DNA from: Lates calcarifer
Taxonomy: Eukaryota; Chordata; Actinopteri; Centropomidae
Direction: 5' to 3'
Length of the DNA: 64,000 nt
Assembly: GCF_001640805.2 (NCBI RefSeq)
Contig: NC_066853.1
Location: 22,751,173-22,815,172 of the forward strand
Program-made: the position numbers and the translations under genes
Notes under the pieces: model-generated
The model's database searches: none
Told to the model about the DNA's origin: nothing
The model's input: only the letters and a program-made list of their open reading frames with translations
Part shown: piece by piece, positions 13,400 through 26,013 of the stretch
Layout of the letters: every line of letters starts with the position of its first letter
How positions within the stretch are numbered: the first letter of the stretch is position 1

Positions 13400-16300
13400 A
13401 GAAGAATGCATGAAATAAATAAAAAAAAAGAAAAGATGATATCTTTGGATCTGCTGCATCAATTTTGATCTTTTTTATTTCTAAACTGCGCCCCATGAGA
13501 CAGATAATGTTATTGGAGTGCGATGTTGAATCTGTGGAGTACTCTTTTATGTGGTGCTTTGGGAAATGTGTGTTGAAATTAGAGAGTGTTCATAGAAACT
13601 CTCTAGAAAACAGTCTTAATTTCAATCAATCAATATCAGGGGGCAGAGTCCAGATCTTAACACACAAGGGAAAGCAGAAACACTATAGTTCACAAAGGGA
13701 TAAATGAACAACATTGCAGAATGACATAATACCAGTTTTAAAACTCTTTTGCCACTTTGTGCTTATCTGATATCAGGTAAGGCAGCTTGATAAATCAAAG
13801 CTTGAGCTCCCTCTCAGTTTCAGTTCAATCCATCGTCCTGTGCAAAGAGAAGATCAGTCTTTTCCAAGTATGAGGGTATGGCTAGATGCCATGGATGCTA
13901 ATAAAGTTACAATGTACGAAAAAGGTCAAATGGTTGATCCCATTACCCTTCATAAGGAAAATGACAGTGACGGCTGGCCCCAGCGGCCTGAAGAGAATCA
14001 AAGCAGCAAGGTAGCACCGTGAACTGCAGTGGCTTCCCCTGTTAATAGGACCTTAAATCACTTTATGCTCTACATTATTTAACAAGCCTACATCTTTCAA
14101 TGCAGTTATGTATCAGCTGATATTAATTTACATCACAGTCTTCATGTTTGATGTCCTTGACACTGAAGGGCTAAGATTAGTCTGCTCCCTGCTGTAGCAT
14201 CCCACATGTAAATGACATTCTCCCCAGCTGATAGGACAGTATGTATTATCATCATTTCACCGTTGTAGCCATGAATCCCTGCTACCTTATCAACAGTTCA
14301 CCCAGGTGAATGTAAATGTCACCGGTTCTGCTATGCCTTCTTAGCTGCTCACTCTCGAGAACTCGTATCCAGCTATCTCTGCTCACCCTCCCTCCGGACT
14401 CCCTAATTCATTCTGCAAACATTTATAATTATCAGCTCAGCTTTGCCATCAAGTCTAGAAATTCATACACAGTCGCACGTTGTTCATTATCATCTGTACA
14501 GGGAAGGGTGGATGACAAACACACTCCTGACGCACCTATTTATCTGCTATCTCATCTCCTGAGCTGCAATATTGGTCTGACAAGAAGACCACGATTGCTT
14601 GAGCACAGGGAGTGGGGGTGGGGGGGGGTGTGGAGGAAGTGGGGGAGAGAACAACGGGAAAACAGCAGCTTTAATATGGCAACTGATAAAGAAAGTGAGT
14701 GAATACAACCTACGTGAACCCCTCAACCTGGATCTCCCTATCTCCCATTTCCTCCTTTTCTCATTTTCCTCCATCCACCCCCCATTTGGAATTGCAAATC
14801 AACCCATGTGTTTCTGTACAGGCGAGGTGGGAGATAAGGAGCGAGGTGTTGGACATATCAGCAATCTGAGCATGTTGTTCATTTTGATTTATTTATTTTA
14901 TTCCTGGCATTTATTTATCTCTCTGTCAGTGCATGAATGTATGGTTTTCTTGTTTATGTACATATGAATGTGAGAGGATTTTTTGCTTATAAAAAGTGAT
15001 AAAGATGGATGGCTTGTTTGTGTGTGATCTGGCTCAGATTGCATTGTATTCAAGCGTGGGCTCAGGGGACGGGTGGATACAGAAAATTTTGTTTCCCAGA
15101 AATGCTTGTATATATGTGTGCATCTGTGTGTGTGTGTATTTGAGAGGATTTCTGTGCAGTGTGTTGTTGCGTGACCGTGAATTTGCAAACGGCTCAAGAT
15201 GGGAAGGGTTGAGACAAGTAGATGAAACTTGTTGAAAAAGGAGACACTGTTTGGGTTTGGCAGGCAATGATAGATGAGCCCAGAGTGCCGTCTGGAAGAT
15301 GGACTCCAGGAGACCACAGAGTCATTCACCCTACGCAGATAGACATGGAGACAGCTCTTGGTTGCTGAGCACAGAGATGGTGGAGAAAACGAGATAAGAT
15401 GTACAAGCACATACAGACATGCACTCACATAGACTGAGGCTGTCAGTGGGCAGAGGTGAAAAATGCCAAACTCAGTTTCATCATGAACAGTAAAGACAAG
15501 AAGTGGTAGGCCTATATCTGAACAATGCCTATGGGCAACATCTGTTGAGACATGGTAAAATGCTGGTAAAATGTTCACACAAAGACACTTACACTAGGAA
15601 CTGGATTGTGCTGGTAGAATCTGAAAATGTTCTTTTTTTTATCATCAAACTCACAGCAGTTGAAATAACAGGCAGCCGCTTGTTTGAGGTTGTCATATCT
15701 TATAAATAGTAATTTTTTATTTATCACACATTAGCATACACAAGGCTTTTCTTGATCTCTTCTGGGTGCAGAAACCAAATGTGTTCTCTTCTTCCAAGCT
15801 TGAAACACACACATACACCCACCCACACACACATGCAGCTTAAGCCTCTTTGGCAGAGCCTGGAGTGCCATGTCCACTCAACTGCTTTGGTGCCAGGTCT
15901 GATACAAGGCCGAGCCGTGCCAAGCCACTTGCCCCTCAGTGGGTGGTGTGAATCTGGGCTTCCATAGATAGCTGTGACCGGCGCATCATCACCATGGTAA
16001 CTGCCAAATGACACCAACCACCCCTGGTCCCTGTCCTGACTCACACCAATAGAGAAAGGTCATGTATCATGTCCTGGTTCTGTCAGTAACATTTAAAACC
16101 TGCAGGAAATGAAACCACTAACACAGTATTAAATCGGTAAACCACTACACAGGATTTTGTACTTAGTGTTGTACACACATACACACACACACATGCCTCA
16201 CACCTGGTACAAGCACAATGTTTTATAAACTGATGGACACATCCTTTGCTTTTCTCAATTTGCATTTCACACACATATACAAACAGAGGGCCTCAGCCTC

Positions 16301-16730
16301 TGCAGAGGTAAGTGTTGGGTGTAATCAGCAGCTGTTGTTTAGAATTGCATTGTCCAAGAGGAGATCATTTTCGCTGACAATAACTATGATCCAAATCCCT
16401 ATGTTCAGCCCATCAGTGTAATAAGGTTGCTTGCAAACTGATTCTTTTGCAAATACCCTCACATCCACCCACAGACACAAACACAGATACTGTAGACCCT
16501 GGATTTTATCCTGTATCCATTATCACAACACTTTCTTCACATTTCAGTCTCTCACTGAATGTACTCATAGGTCATTTAAATCAACCAAGTTATGTGTAAC
16601 AAAAGTATTATTATGTGAATACTGAATATGTGTGGAGCTGACTTTGGTTTAGTCTTGTAAAGCTGTAGCACATTTTGCTTGACTTGGTAGGTAGAAGTTT
16701 ATTTCAGTAAAAGGTGAAAGACACAGGCAC
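13400..16730. other. Intronic sequence without recognised gene
   Basis: It contains a G-rich tract at 14604-14650 and interrupted CA/TG tracts around 15110-15140, 15805-15835 and 16170-16196. The 226-codon minus-strand frame at 14898-15578 is low-complexity (His/Thr/Ser from CA repeats) and is not called a gene. Confidence 0.5.
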
Positions 16731-16736
16731 ATGTTT

Positions 16737-16807
16737 GGGTGATTTTCACCCGACGTTAGTGATTGAGAGTAGAATATTTTTTGGGTGGATTTTACCCGAC
16801 GTTAGTG
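16737..16807 (+). repeat. Two-copy direct repeat with a GGGTG...CACCC hairpin core
   Basis: Copies at 16737-16761 and 16783-16807 share GGGTG(G)ATTTT(C)ACCCGACGTTAGTG with about two differences and 46 bp between starts. In each copy GGGT and ACCC can pair across the ATTTT core. Confidence 0.8.
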
Positions 16808-17109
16808 TTTGTGTGTTAAATTGAGGATAGCAACTTTCAGGCCTGCCATATTTATTGCCCCATATCATGCACAGCTATCATCCTGTCACAGGCTTGGTGA
16901 CTCTGGTATGCCAATAAATGAGTAAAACTTGGCTAAAGTTAGTTTATGTTATATAATTAGCTATACAGATTTCTTCTTATTAGATACTAGAGCTAAATTA
17001 TATATATGATATAAACACAACTTGAAACAGCTAACTTTAGTTATGTGTGTGAATCAATATCACTTAGTGATAATTTCCAAGGGAATTCAAATTTTTTATA
17101 GTAAGCTTA

Positions 17110-17126
17110 CCCCCCCCCCCCCCCCC
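17110..17126. repeat. Poly-C run
   Basis: Seventeen consecutive C residues. A long C homopolymer is prone to length error in sequencing. Confidence 0.95.
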
Positions 17127-17339
17127 AATGCAATGTTGGTGATGGTGTTACAAAAGTGTTAAGAGAGGTGAGATACAGTAATGGTTCAAATGGGAATAAC
17201 GGTACACATTGTCTGACAGTCTTTTCTTTAGGGTGTGCATGTGAAAAATGATAGAAGTGGCAGTGTGGAAAAAAGAGAGCTGTAAGATCAGCTTAGATAA
17301 ATTCATCAAACCTCTGGCTCAATACAAAGACCGTTTTCC

Positions 17340-17700
17340 TGATAGCTTTTGTTCAAGTCTTCATCATCTGTCAGCTGGACTGTTGTAACTCCCTGCTCTT
17401 TCTAGTCTTCAGTCTGATTACAGATGATTCAAAATTCAGCTGCCATGATTCTAACTTTAGAACTAAGCCCAAGTTATACTGTATGTCTGAACTTTTAGTG
17501 CCTAATGTTCCAGATCCAGCACCTTCTCCTTGTTTCTAGATCAGTTCAAACAAAAAGATGACAGAGGCTTTCACGCTCCTGAAATGATTTATCTGATGAG
17601 GTCAGGGCAGAAAGTGCTGCAACTTTATTTAAATAGCTTTTAAAAACTCATTTTTTATTGCAAAGCACTTTGTAACTGTGTTTTTTGTTTTGTGCTACAT
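17340..17700 (+). mobile_element. L2-type LINE 3' fragment (broken reverse transcriptase tail)
   Basis: Conceptual reading gives a degraded version of the 'SRLDYCNSLL' motif that lies near the C-terminus of L2-clade reverse transcriptases in fish (17364-17398 region). It is followed by residues resembling the spacer and, near 17580-17640, by a broken 'WNDLPDEVR...LLKTH' C-terminal motif. Stops and frameshifts are frequent, so it is a dead 5'-truncated copy in the same direction as clstn2. Confidence 0.65.
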
Positions 17701-17704
17701 AGAT

Positions 17705-20700
17705 GCACACCTGTTGCCCTCCTGAAGTGGGATTGTTGGATCTGTTGGATTGTTGATGTCGCAAAGTTACAATTGTTGGATGAATATTTAGGATATGGGG
17801 GGATCAGATGCTGTTCAACAGACTGACAAAGACTTGGTTGAAGCAGCCCTAAGTTCTGAATCTGTCGCTCCCCACAGGAGCACACCAGGCTCATCACAGG
17901 GGAGAAAAGGGAGTGACCATAACAAACCTCTGTCAGAGTTTACAGGTGGATGCTGGGCAGGAGGTGGAGCTTATAAACTGCCATAGAAGCAATATGTCAC
18001 AAGTGAGTGTGACTGCACACCTCCTGAAGTAGCTTGTGGGCTTCACTCCATTTAGGCATCCATTTTCAGCTCTCTCAGCTTTCTCCTCCTTCTCTCTAAA
18101 CTGCTTGACAATTCCCCTTACCAAACCCAAATCAATTTCTAAATCCAATTAGTCATTGCATTAGACTGTGAGGAAAAACACCACTGCGCACTGTAGCCTG
18201 ACAAATGTTTGGCTGCTGCTGTTGTTTGTTTGCCACATGAGAGTTATTGATCAGAGAGTATGTGGGCGACAGGAGGGGGTGAGGGGGTAGACAGCAGACC
18301 TGGTGGAGATAAGTGTTATTGTGAAGTAAATGTGAAGTACTTGTCTATCTCTGGGGTGGAGGGAAGGGAGATAAAAAGGATTGATAGACAGAGAGAAAGT
18401 TCTGCACAGGATGAGAAGGGCAAGAATCAGACAAAAGTGCATGGGGGGGGGGCAGCATCTGGCAGCAGCTGGAGAAAAAAAGCAGGTGAAGAAGGGAGAT
18501 AAAGAAGCGGCAGGTTTGGGGGGTGGGGGTTGGATAGGCTTGGAGAAAGAGAGATTAAAGGAAGGAGCGTGCCACAGGGCGAGTGTTAGCGCCCGAGGTC
18601 CAGTGCGTCAAAAGCAAAAATGATGATGGCAGGCAAGGCCGGGGGGGGGGGGGGGCTGCCTGGCTATCTGGCAGTTTCCGCAGCCAGGAGTGCCCACTCT
18701 AAGGTGCCAACATGAAAAAGCAAGAATGAGATGGATGGAGAATTGGGGGTGGGTGGAGTGGGGGACAGCATGCTAGAGAGAGGGAGACTAATTTAGAGGG
18801 GCATAAACAGAGTCTGATGAGGACAGAGTGAAGGGAGATCAAAGGGCCGAGCAGCTTCACAGTTTTACTCAAATCATCCAGAAATCCCCCATGATGGTTT
18901 TGAAGGCTCTCATAGCTCAAGCAAAGCATGACTATTACACCCCCCAAAAAACTCTTACAGCATGTTGCTTTGGGCAACAGCCTAGAAGGGATAATAATAC
19001 AATAACACACAAAATGATAACATTTATTATTGCAGGGGAAATGAAATTCAAAGGCCAGCACAATACCAGAGTACACATCTGCAAGTGGTTTTCAATAAAC
19101 AACATACTGTAATAACCAATTAACAGCATTAAGTGTTGAGCTACAGATGAATTATTAGTACACAATGTGCTCATTTACGTGCATGGAGAATTTATTCATA
19201 CATGCATCATCTCCTTTTCATGGAGTCCCCTAAATGAGGCAGCATAGTAAACACTATTTACATATTCACATATTTGGATATTAGATATTCAAATGCATGC
19301 AAACACAAACACACAACAAAATGAGTGAAATCAAACTATATTGAGGATATCTATATATTGAGGAAATGTATATAGCTGCAGGTGTCATTTCCACTTATCT
19401 CACCTTTCTCTTCTCTCTTCTCCATGTCATTTCGTCTCTGTCCCCCTTTTGTTTGTGCCACAATTTCACTGCTCTGTGTTGCAATTTCAACATTTCAATA
19501 TTTCATCTAATATTTCCAGAGCAGAGAGCAGTGTTGCTGAATTATTTAGCAGACACACTCGCACACACCCCAATCCTAATAGATACGTGCAGACACGCTA
19601 TAGATTTATGGCTCTGTGTGTGGATTTTTTGCCAGTGAGAAGTGTAAAATGGTCATTCTTGAACTGTGACCCGAGAAGGAGAGAGGTAGATCAATCAGGA
19701 GAACTGATCCCCCCTGCTATAATCACCATCCACAGTCCTGTCCTGCGGCTGATGGATGACCACTCTCTAACCTACCTTCTTTCTCTCATCCACAAGATAC
19801 TCACATATGTGCATACTGTACACACACATACACCCACACATGCATGGTTACCTATAAATCAGGACAAGGCAGACGGGGCTCTTGGTCACCTCCTAATGTG
19901 AGCATTGTCATGGATATGTGACATTTTCTATGGATAGATTGAAGAATCCTGCAGGGATTTAATTTTGTAGCTTCAGCAGCTTACGCATGCATTGTGTATG
20001 CACTCACGAGCAACACAAGTCTTTGTGCACCTGCCAGAAGAGTCAGTCTGGCCTTTATACACAGAGATATCATTTGTATTAATTGTCTCCACCCTCGTAT
20101 GTTTTCTCTCAATTCTGAGTCCGACCAAAGTAGATGAAATGGAGAGAGAGAGAATTATGGCTATATGATGTGCTGCCCTGAATAGCCATTCTTCTGTCCA
20201 TGTTCACCAAGGAAGAGCAGCTTATTACTGGAATCATTGTATTTAAAAATGGAGATTATTGGGAGGGAAGGAATTGGTAAAAAGCTCTAAACAGAGGTGT
20301 GAGAGCTGGGTAGATTGTGAGAAAAGTAGAGAAGTAGAAATGCCAACATTGGTGAAGAAAATTTGTACTTATTAATAGCTGATATTAATAGCTCAATTAA
20401 AAAATGAAAGAAAAATAGATTTCAAACTGCGACAATCAAATGTAAACGTCAGTGAACGAAACTATGCAGAAAAACCTTTCTTTTTTCTTAAGGTAGCAAC
20501 TGTATATTATGGAATCTCAATCATCCTCAATTATTGTATTTGCATTTGTAATGCTAACAGGCAGCGAAAGAGTACAATCAGCATTTCTTGTCTTGATTAC
20601 ATACCTTCAATCAAATAGTATTCACTGAGATTGCCAACAACTGCTGTGATAGAGGGGAGATGAAAAGAAGGAAATATGGACTGCACACCAAGAATACTGG

Positions 20701-21000
20701 GATTGGAAGGTGAAAAGAGCTCTGGAGGTAGATTGGGTGTGTGTGAGTGAGAGAGAGAGAGCTTTTTTCTGCCTTACCTTTGTCATAAAAAAGGGAATAT
20801 AAGGACTGTAGTCATATGGGGGTCCTAAAATGCTTTGCACAGACTTAGAGCTTTCAAACAATATATCATATATCAAAATTGGTCTGCACAGGACAGACTC
20901 ATTTTGGGTGCCAGCGTGTATTAAGCTTAAACCAGTGGTGTAAATCAGAATTTTCAGATGCTGTTTAAAGCCATAGAATTGTTATATGTTTATATGTTAT
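17705..21000. other. Intronic sequence without recognised gene
   Basis: G-rich low-complexity sequence occurs at 18270-18290, 18440-18455 and 18500-18530. Overlapping short frames around 18699-19112 and 19366-19901 carry no recognisable motifs. No repeat family was assigned. Confidence 0.5.
18641..18655. repeat. Poly-G run
   Basis: Fifteen consecutive G residues. Confidence 0.95.
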
Positions 21001-21123
21001 ATGTTATAATTGTTCATTGTTATAATTGTTTGTTGATTTTATCCATTGTTGTTTTATTGATTATTGTATAGTGTCCTTAAGTGACCAGAAAGGCGCTTAT
21101 AAATAAAATGTATTATTATTATA
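21001..21123 (+). repeat. SINE/LINE 3' tail fragment
   Basis: The tail pattern 'AAAGGCGCTTATAAATAAA' followed by ATGTATTATTATTATAA is the characteristic 3' end shared by L2-mobilised SINEs and related LINEs in fish. The preceding sequence is too degraded to name a family. Confidence 0.55.
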
Positions 21124-21124
21124 A

Positions 21125-23368
21125 GATCATAATAACTTTCAAATATTCAGAAGACATTAGAAAAATAAAATGAGACCATTCTGACAGTTTATGTATACTC
21201 TCAGGAACATTTTGAGGATTGTAGATGCATGGGTTCTTTTCTGCCACAGTGTTTTGATAGTATCACTGTGGGTTGCTAAAGTCAGAAATTTAAAAATTTT
21301 ACTCACAGTAGCTTAAAGGTCTCATGAAATGGTATAATTGATTTCTTAGTGTCATTTTTTGCCTTTCCTATTTGGATTCGGAAACAGTTAACATTTTGTG
21401 ACGACTTTATTGGTTGGACTTCATCTGAAAATGCACTGTTTTGTGGAAGTAAAAGTCTTTAAGTCTCTGCCGTCTGTTACAGAGCCTGACTACTTTTGTT
21501 CTCTTTGTACTTCACCCTTTATTCGGAAGCCAAGTGACAGTGGTTCCCATGAAATAAGAACCTGCACATTCTAGAAAGTTCCTGAAAGACAGTCAATTTT
21601 TAGTGACAATATCACACTGCACCAATGTCCCATTACTGTCATCTCAAACTTTTGAGCAATTCCACCTTTCTCTCTAACCCTTTTCTCTCAGTGATATTCC
21701 TTCCCAATAGCAGTTTCAAGTGGACTTCCATCACATTACGGCGGTAATGATACCCATTTGTGGAACATTTAATTACTGGAATATAGATTAATTAGTGGGT
21801 GATTTTAATTCTTAACTTTAACCAAACTTCCTCTGGTTGATTTTTTTTTTTACCCACATCCACTTTTTACTATGACGGATGGACATAGGTCTGAACAGTT
21901 GTTATCATTTCAAATAAGAGATTTCTGCCCAATTTTGTGTTTTTGTTTATATTGACAGATTTGAAGTGGGTGGAGCTGTGAGAGAATTGATGTCACAAGT
22001 GTTGTTGTACCAATCAGTGTAGTACTGTTGCAGTGAAAATACATTGAGAGTTGTTGAGTTGTTACCTTATTTTGCCAGCACATCCACATTGTCCTGATGA
22101 AGAAAATTAGCTGATGTTTTCAAGTATTAATCTCTTATTTAATTAACGGGTGTTTTTCCCTGAACTACTGAATGTTACTAATATAGTCATGAATATTTAT
22201 TATCAAACTGAGACATTTTCAAGACTTTTAAGTCATTTGAAATGTATACAGTTAATCGTTAGCTAACCTTGACATTTCAAGAAAAGCAGTGGTGACTCAA
22301 ACAATGGTTTTGCCACACAGCCGAAACGTTTACACAATTTAAATCTACTGATTTTTGTCTGTTATCCATTTAAAGTCATCTCACAAATCTTCCTGAGTCT
22401 GTGTTGGCTGAGAAAAGGTTCTCTAATCCAGACCTACACCAGGACCCGACTGCATTAGCACACTGACTGATACCTCACTATTGACTCCCGTCAGCTTGAT
22501 GTGTGAGTGTGTGTGTGCTGAGCCTCTTCCAAGGCGTCTGATCAACTCTCTAGAGCTGAGCTGATGCATACTGCAATCAATACCTGGCCTCCAATACCAT
22601 CCTTCATATACTCAGCAATGTCTGAGGCGTGGCTCTTTCGTTCTCTTTGTACCTCACCCTTTATTGTGAAACCTGTTATACAGCTTGGTTTTATAAAAGG
22701 AACCGAGCATCATAATAGGCTGTATTATCAGCCAGCTCACTGCGAATTCATCAGAAACCTCTCACTCCGCCTTTATTTTTTTTTATTTCTTTTCGTTCTC
22801 TTCTCCGTCTTTCTGCACATTATTTTACCTGTCTCTCCCTCACTGCTTCCATTCTCTCGCTTTCTCTGTACCTACCTATTACTGATGAGTCGATTTCACG
22901 AGTCAGTGATGCAGAGAGGGTACAGTAGAATATGCTGTGTGCGAGTGTGAATAACAATAGCTGTCTGTGCCTCATAAGAGAAACAATAATTATATGCAGT
23001 GGTATTGAGATCACATGCCTCATAAAAGCGCAAATGGTCATTTCAGCCGCAGAGTGGCTTTGTTGTTGTGGGTGATTTTAAGCTTGTGCTAGAAAACCAG
23101 CAAAGATGGGACTGACTCATGTTTTAGCTGCAGTCTTGGCCGATCAAGGCTTTGAGTGTTTTTTGATTGTGTATTTTATTAAGAAGAGATAACACTTTTT
23201 GCATCCACAGTATTCATGCAAGCTTGTGTCCATATTATTTTTCTTCTGCTTCTGTCTTTCTCCTGTTTATATGTGTGTGTAGACAGGAATGAGTGCCATC
23301 AATAGCTATGCATGAAAAAAGCAAATCCATGTTAATTATACTCTTGATTCTTTGCAGTAATCAAAGCA
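21125..23368. other. Intronic sequence without recognised gene
   Basis: Two similar copies of a roughly 38-bp word containing 'TTCTCTTTGTACxTCACCCT' lie at 21494-21531 and 22634-22673. The 128-codon frame at 22564-22950 overlaps the second copy and has no recognisable domain. Confidence 0.5.
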
Positions 23369-23810
23369 CCTTAACCCTTCTATTATCTTTGGGGTTAATT
23401 TGACCCCATTCAGTGTTTAACATCTCTAAATAAATGCATACATGATGATATGTTTTCAATGTCCTGTATGCATATTGTATGCATTGGTGTTCTTTGGGGA
23501 CAGTTTGACCCCAGGCTGTTTTAGCTGTATAAAACATAAGAAATATCATCATTTTACACACATTTGTTTTGGTTGTTTTGGGTGATATTGAGGTCACTAT
23601 AACATGCAATTTTATAATCTTCAAAAAGCTTTAGAGCCCTAACAGTGTAGTAGTGCGAGAACCACTGATAGTTCACACGACATGGAGGGGGGGCACATCA
23701 TCATTATCGCGAGAACTATGATATTTCCCACGCTGTGGGGGCGGGAAAATATGGTTCCTGCGAAGATATTGATAGTTCATAGGGGTGGTTCAACATAGGG
23801 GTGGAGCAAA

Positions 23811-23820
23811 CATATAAAAG
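23811..23820 (+). promoter_or_regulatory. TATA-like box of the piggyBac transposase
   Basis: CATATAAAAG lies 74-83 bases upstream of the transposase start codon at 23894, in the normal position for a transposon promoter. Activity is not implied, since the gene is broken. Confidence 0.4.
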
Positions 23821-23893
23821 TGTGCACAGCAGCCTTCTGAACCATTTCTCTTGGTGCTCTGTGTGCTCTCTCTTTCTGCTCTCTCAACTAAAG

Positions 23894-24950
23894 ATGACTT
23901 CTAAGGAAAGGTTTTCTGTCAATGAGGTGTTGTCACCTCTCTTTGAACATTAAAGTGACTTCGAGAAGAATGTATCTGAGAGGATGATGTTGAGGAGGAC
24001 CCTGATTATGAGGCATCCTCCTCTGATGAGAATGAGACCATCAGTGTTGACCCTCCTGTTGTCTCTCAACCACCAGCAAACATACTATGTTCCAAAAATG
24101 GAAAGTTACTATGGTCCGTCTCCCCACCTGAACAACAAGGTAGACTTAGTGCTGCTAATGTAATCAAAATGGTTCCAGGTTCCACCAGATATGCTGTCAG
24201 CCGTGTCCAAGAAATAAAGTCAGCATTTGAACTTTTCATCACACCATCAATTGAAAAGAATATACTTGACATGACAAATTTAGAGGGGAGGCGCGTGTAT
24301 GGGGACAGTTGGAAAGACCTGGATGTGACCGACTTGCAAGCCTATATTGGTTTGCTCATTTTGGCAGGAGTGTAGAAGTCAGCACAGGCGAAGCAACAGG
24401 AAGCCTTTGGGCTGCCGACACTGGAAGGACAATACTTCCAGCCACCATGTCTCTAAACACATTCCATGTTTTCTCCCATGTCATACGCTTTGATGACCGA
24501 GAAACAAGGCAAGGTCGACGAGAGCGTGACAAACTTGCATAACATTACATGTGATAATTTCTTTATATTATACACCCTGGGTGAAGAACTGCTGAACAGG
24601 AAGGATACCATATTGGGGACAGTGAGAAAAAACAAGCCTGAACTTCACTCTGAGCTGCTTGTGATGAAGAACAGGAAGGTAACATCTTCAATGCCTTTAC
24701 TGATAGAGCCACTGTTGTCTCCTATTGCCCCAAGAAAGTGGAAAAATGTCCTGCTGATGAGCACCATGCACAAAGATGCTGTCCTGAGCACCAGAGAGGA
24801 CAGAAAACCACAAATGGTCTTCAACTACAATGAGACAAAGGTAACCTGGACAAGGTTACAGCCACATACAGCTGCTGACGCATGACTGCCCGTTGGCCTC
24901 TTGTAATTTTCTTCAGCATCATTGATGTCAGCGCCTACCCTTCATTTAAA
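23894..24950 (+). pseudogene. Broken piggyBac transposase (PGBD-like)
   Basis: The family catalyses TTAA-specific cut-and-paste transposition with a DDD catalytic triad. The pseudogene starts at ATG 23894, hits a stop at 23951, changes frame and resumes as an acidic N-terminal region (from 23980). It then reads into the start of the transposase domain, with AFELFITPSIEKNI and DLQAYIGLLILAGV visible up to the stop at 24373-24375. Another frame continues with ATMSLNTFHVFSHVIRF up to 24542. The middle of the domain, including the first catalytic Asp region, is deleted. The second Asp survives in ITCDNFF (codon 24553-24555). The GGVD segment expected to carry the third Asp has lost about ten bases near 24838, and the rest ends after a damaged MTARWPLVIFF-like segment. 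The C-terminal zinc-binding part is missing. It is clearly non-functional. Confidence 0.85.
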
Positions 24951-25079
24951 GGGCTTAAGGTTTAGGTTGTCAACAAACAAACACAAACTTGGTTAACAAT
25001 TTTAGTTAGAATAATTTTCTGGATGTTTAAATTGCTGGGGTCAAATTGACCCCAAGGATTATAGATGTTAGTAAATCTG

Positions 25080-25974
25080 AAGGTAACAGGAAAGATAATA
25101 TGATGATAATAACTGGGTTCATTTTCCTCATTGAATCAGGATTTAAGTGCAGTGAAAGAGAGAATTACTTATATATATTTCTATAACAAGTGATATAAGT
25201 GCACACACATACAGCAACACACTCACATCTACACTCAGTTTGGGGCTTACACTGAGTTGTAATTTAAAAGTCAACTTCCTGCCTGTAGCCATAGAAATGT
25301 AAATCAACTTATCTAGCAGCAACCATCTGCAAAACACATCTGTCCATTATCCGCAAACATATGATCGGTATGTAAGTGGTATAAAAACAAGTAGGAGGGA
25401 AAAACTGAAAATGTTTTGAGCAGATATCTGAGAGGTGATTAGGCTATGGGCTCATTTTTGCATTACAGCTATAAGGGTTTTCAACTCTGATGTAGGCCGC
25501 TGTATCAACACCTATTCATCATGTATATGTGTGCTGGGTTGCTTTTTGTTTGTATCTAGCTTTTTGAGTGTGGGCTGTAGAGTGGACTATTACAGCACCA
25601 TTGTCCCAGTAGAAAGGCTGTCCAAAGGTGGCTGATGGCTCCCTCTGTGTTTTCACCACAGTCTCATATTTTTTTTTACACAATTTGAAATATCCAAATA
25701 ACACTGAAGGCAACTGATGCATTGATGGCCGCAGGTGCACATGGAAACGTTGTTCAGATGATGCGAACCTGAATGGAGATGGTGACTGTGTCTTTACAGT
25801 CTGCTTTTCTTGTTGCTTTCTCTCCATGCCTCAGGTTAGTTTGACCTGTTCTTTTTCTGGATTTTATTCTTCCTTGTCTTCATTTTCTGTTACACCTTAC
25901 TCCCATGCTTTACTGTGACCTTCTCTCTCTCTCTTGGTTCACCATCTCACCACCGTCCAGATGATCCCCCTTTC

Positions 25975-26013
<39 letters not shown>

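Larger units (their letters stand above)
23371..25074 (+). mobile_element. Decayed piggyBac-superfamily DNA transposon
   Basis: The left end is TTAA (23371-23374, the piggyBac target site) followed by CCC and a terminal region with the near-palindrome GGGGTTAATTTGACCCC at 23391-23407. The right end has the matching inverted motif GGGGTCAAATTGACCCC at 25037-25053, followed by CAAGGATTATAG, which mirrors CTATTATCTTTG on the left. A further diverged copy of the palindrome lies subterminally at 23496-23512. Between them are a TATA-like box and transposase pieces. The outer right border is eroded: the expected GGGTTAA is not intact, so the end near 25071 is approximate (an alternative lies near 25118). 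Confidence 0.85.

Noticed and set aside
14898..15578. 226-codon minus-strand open frame
   Set aside because: The longest frame in the window, but it is built largely from CA-rich low-complexity sequence (His, Thr, Ser runs), has no recognisable domain, and is overlapped by several frames on both strands.
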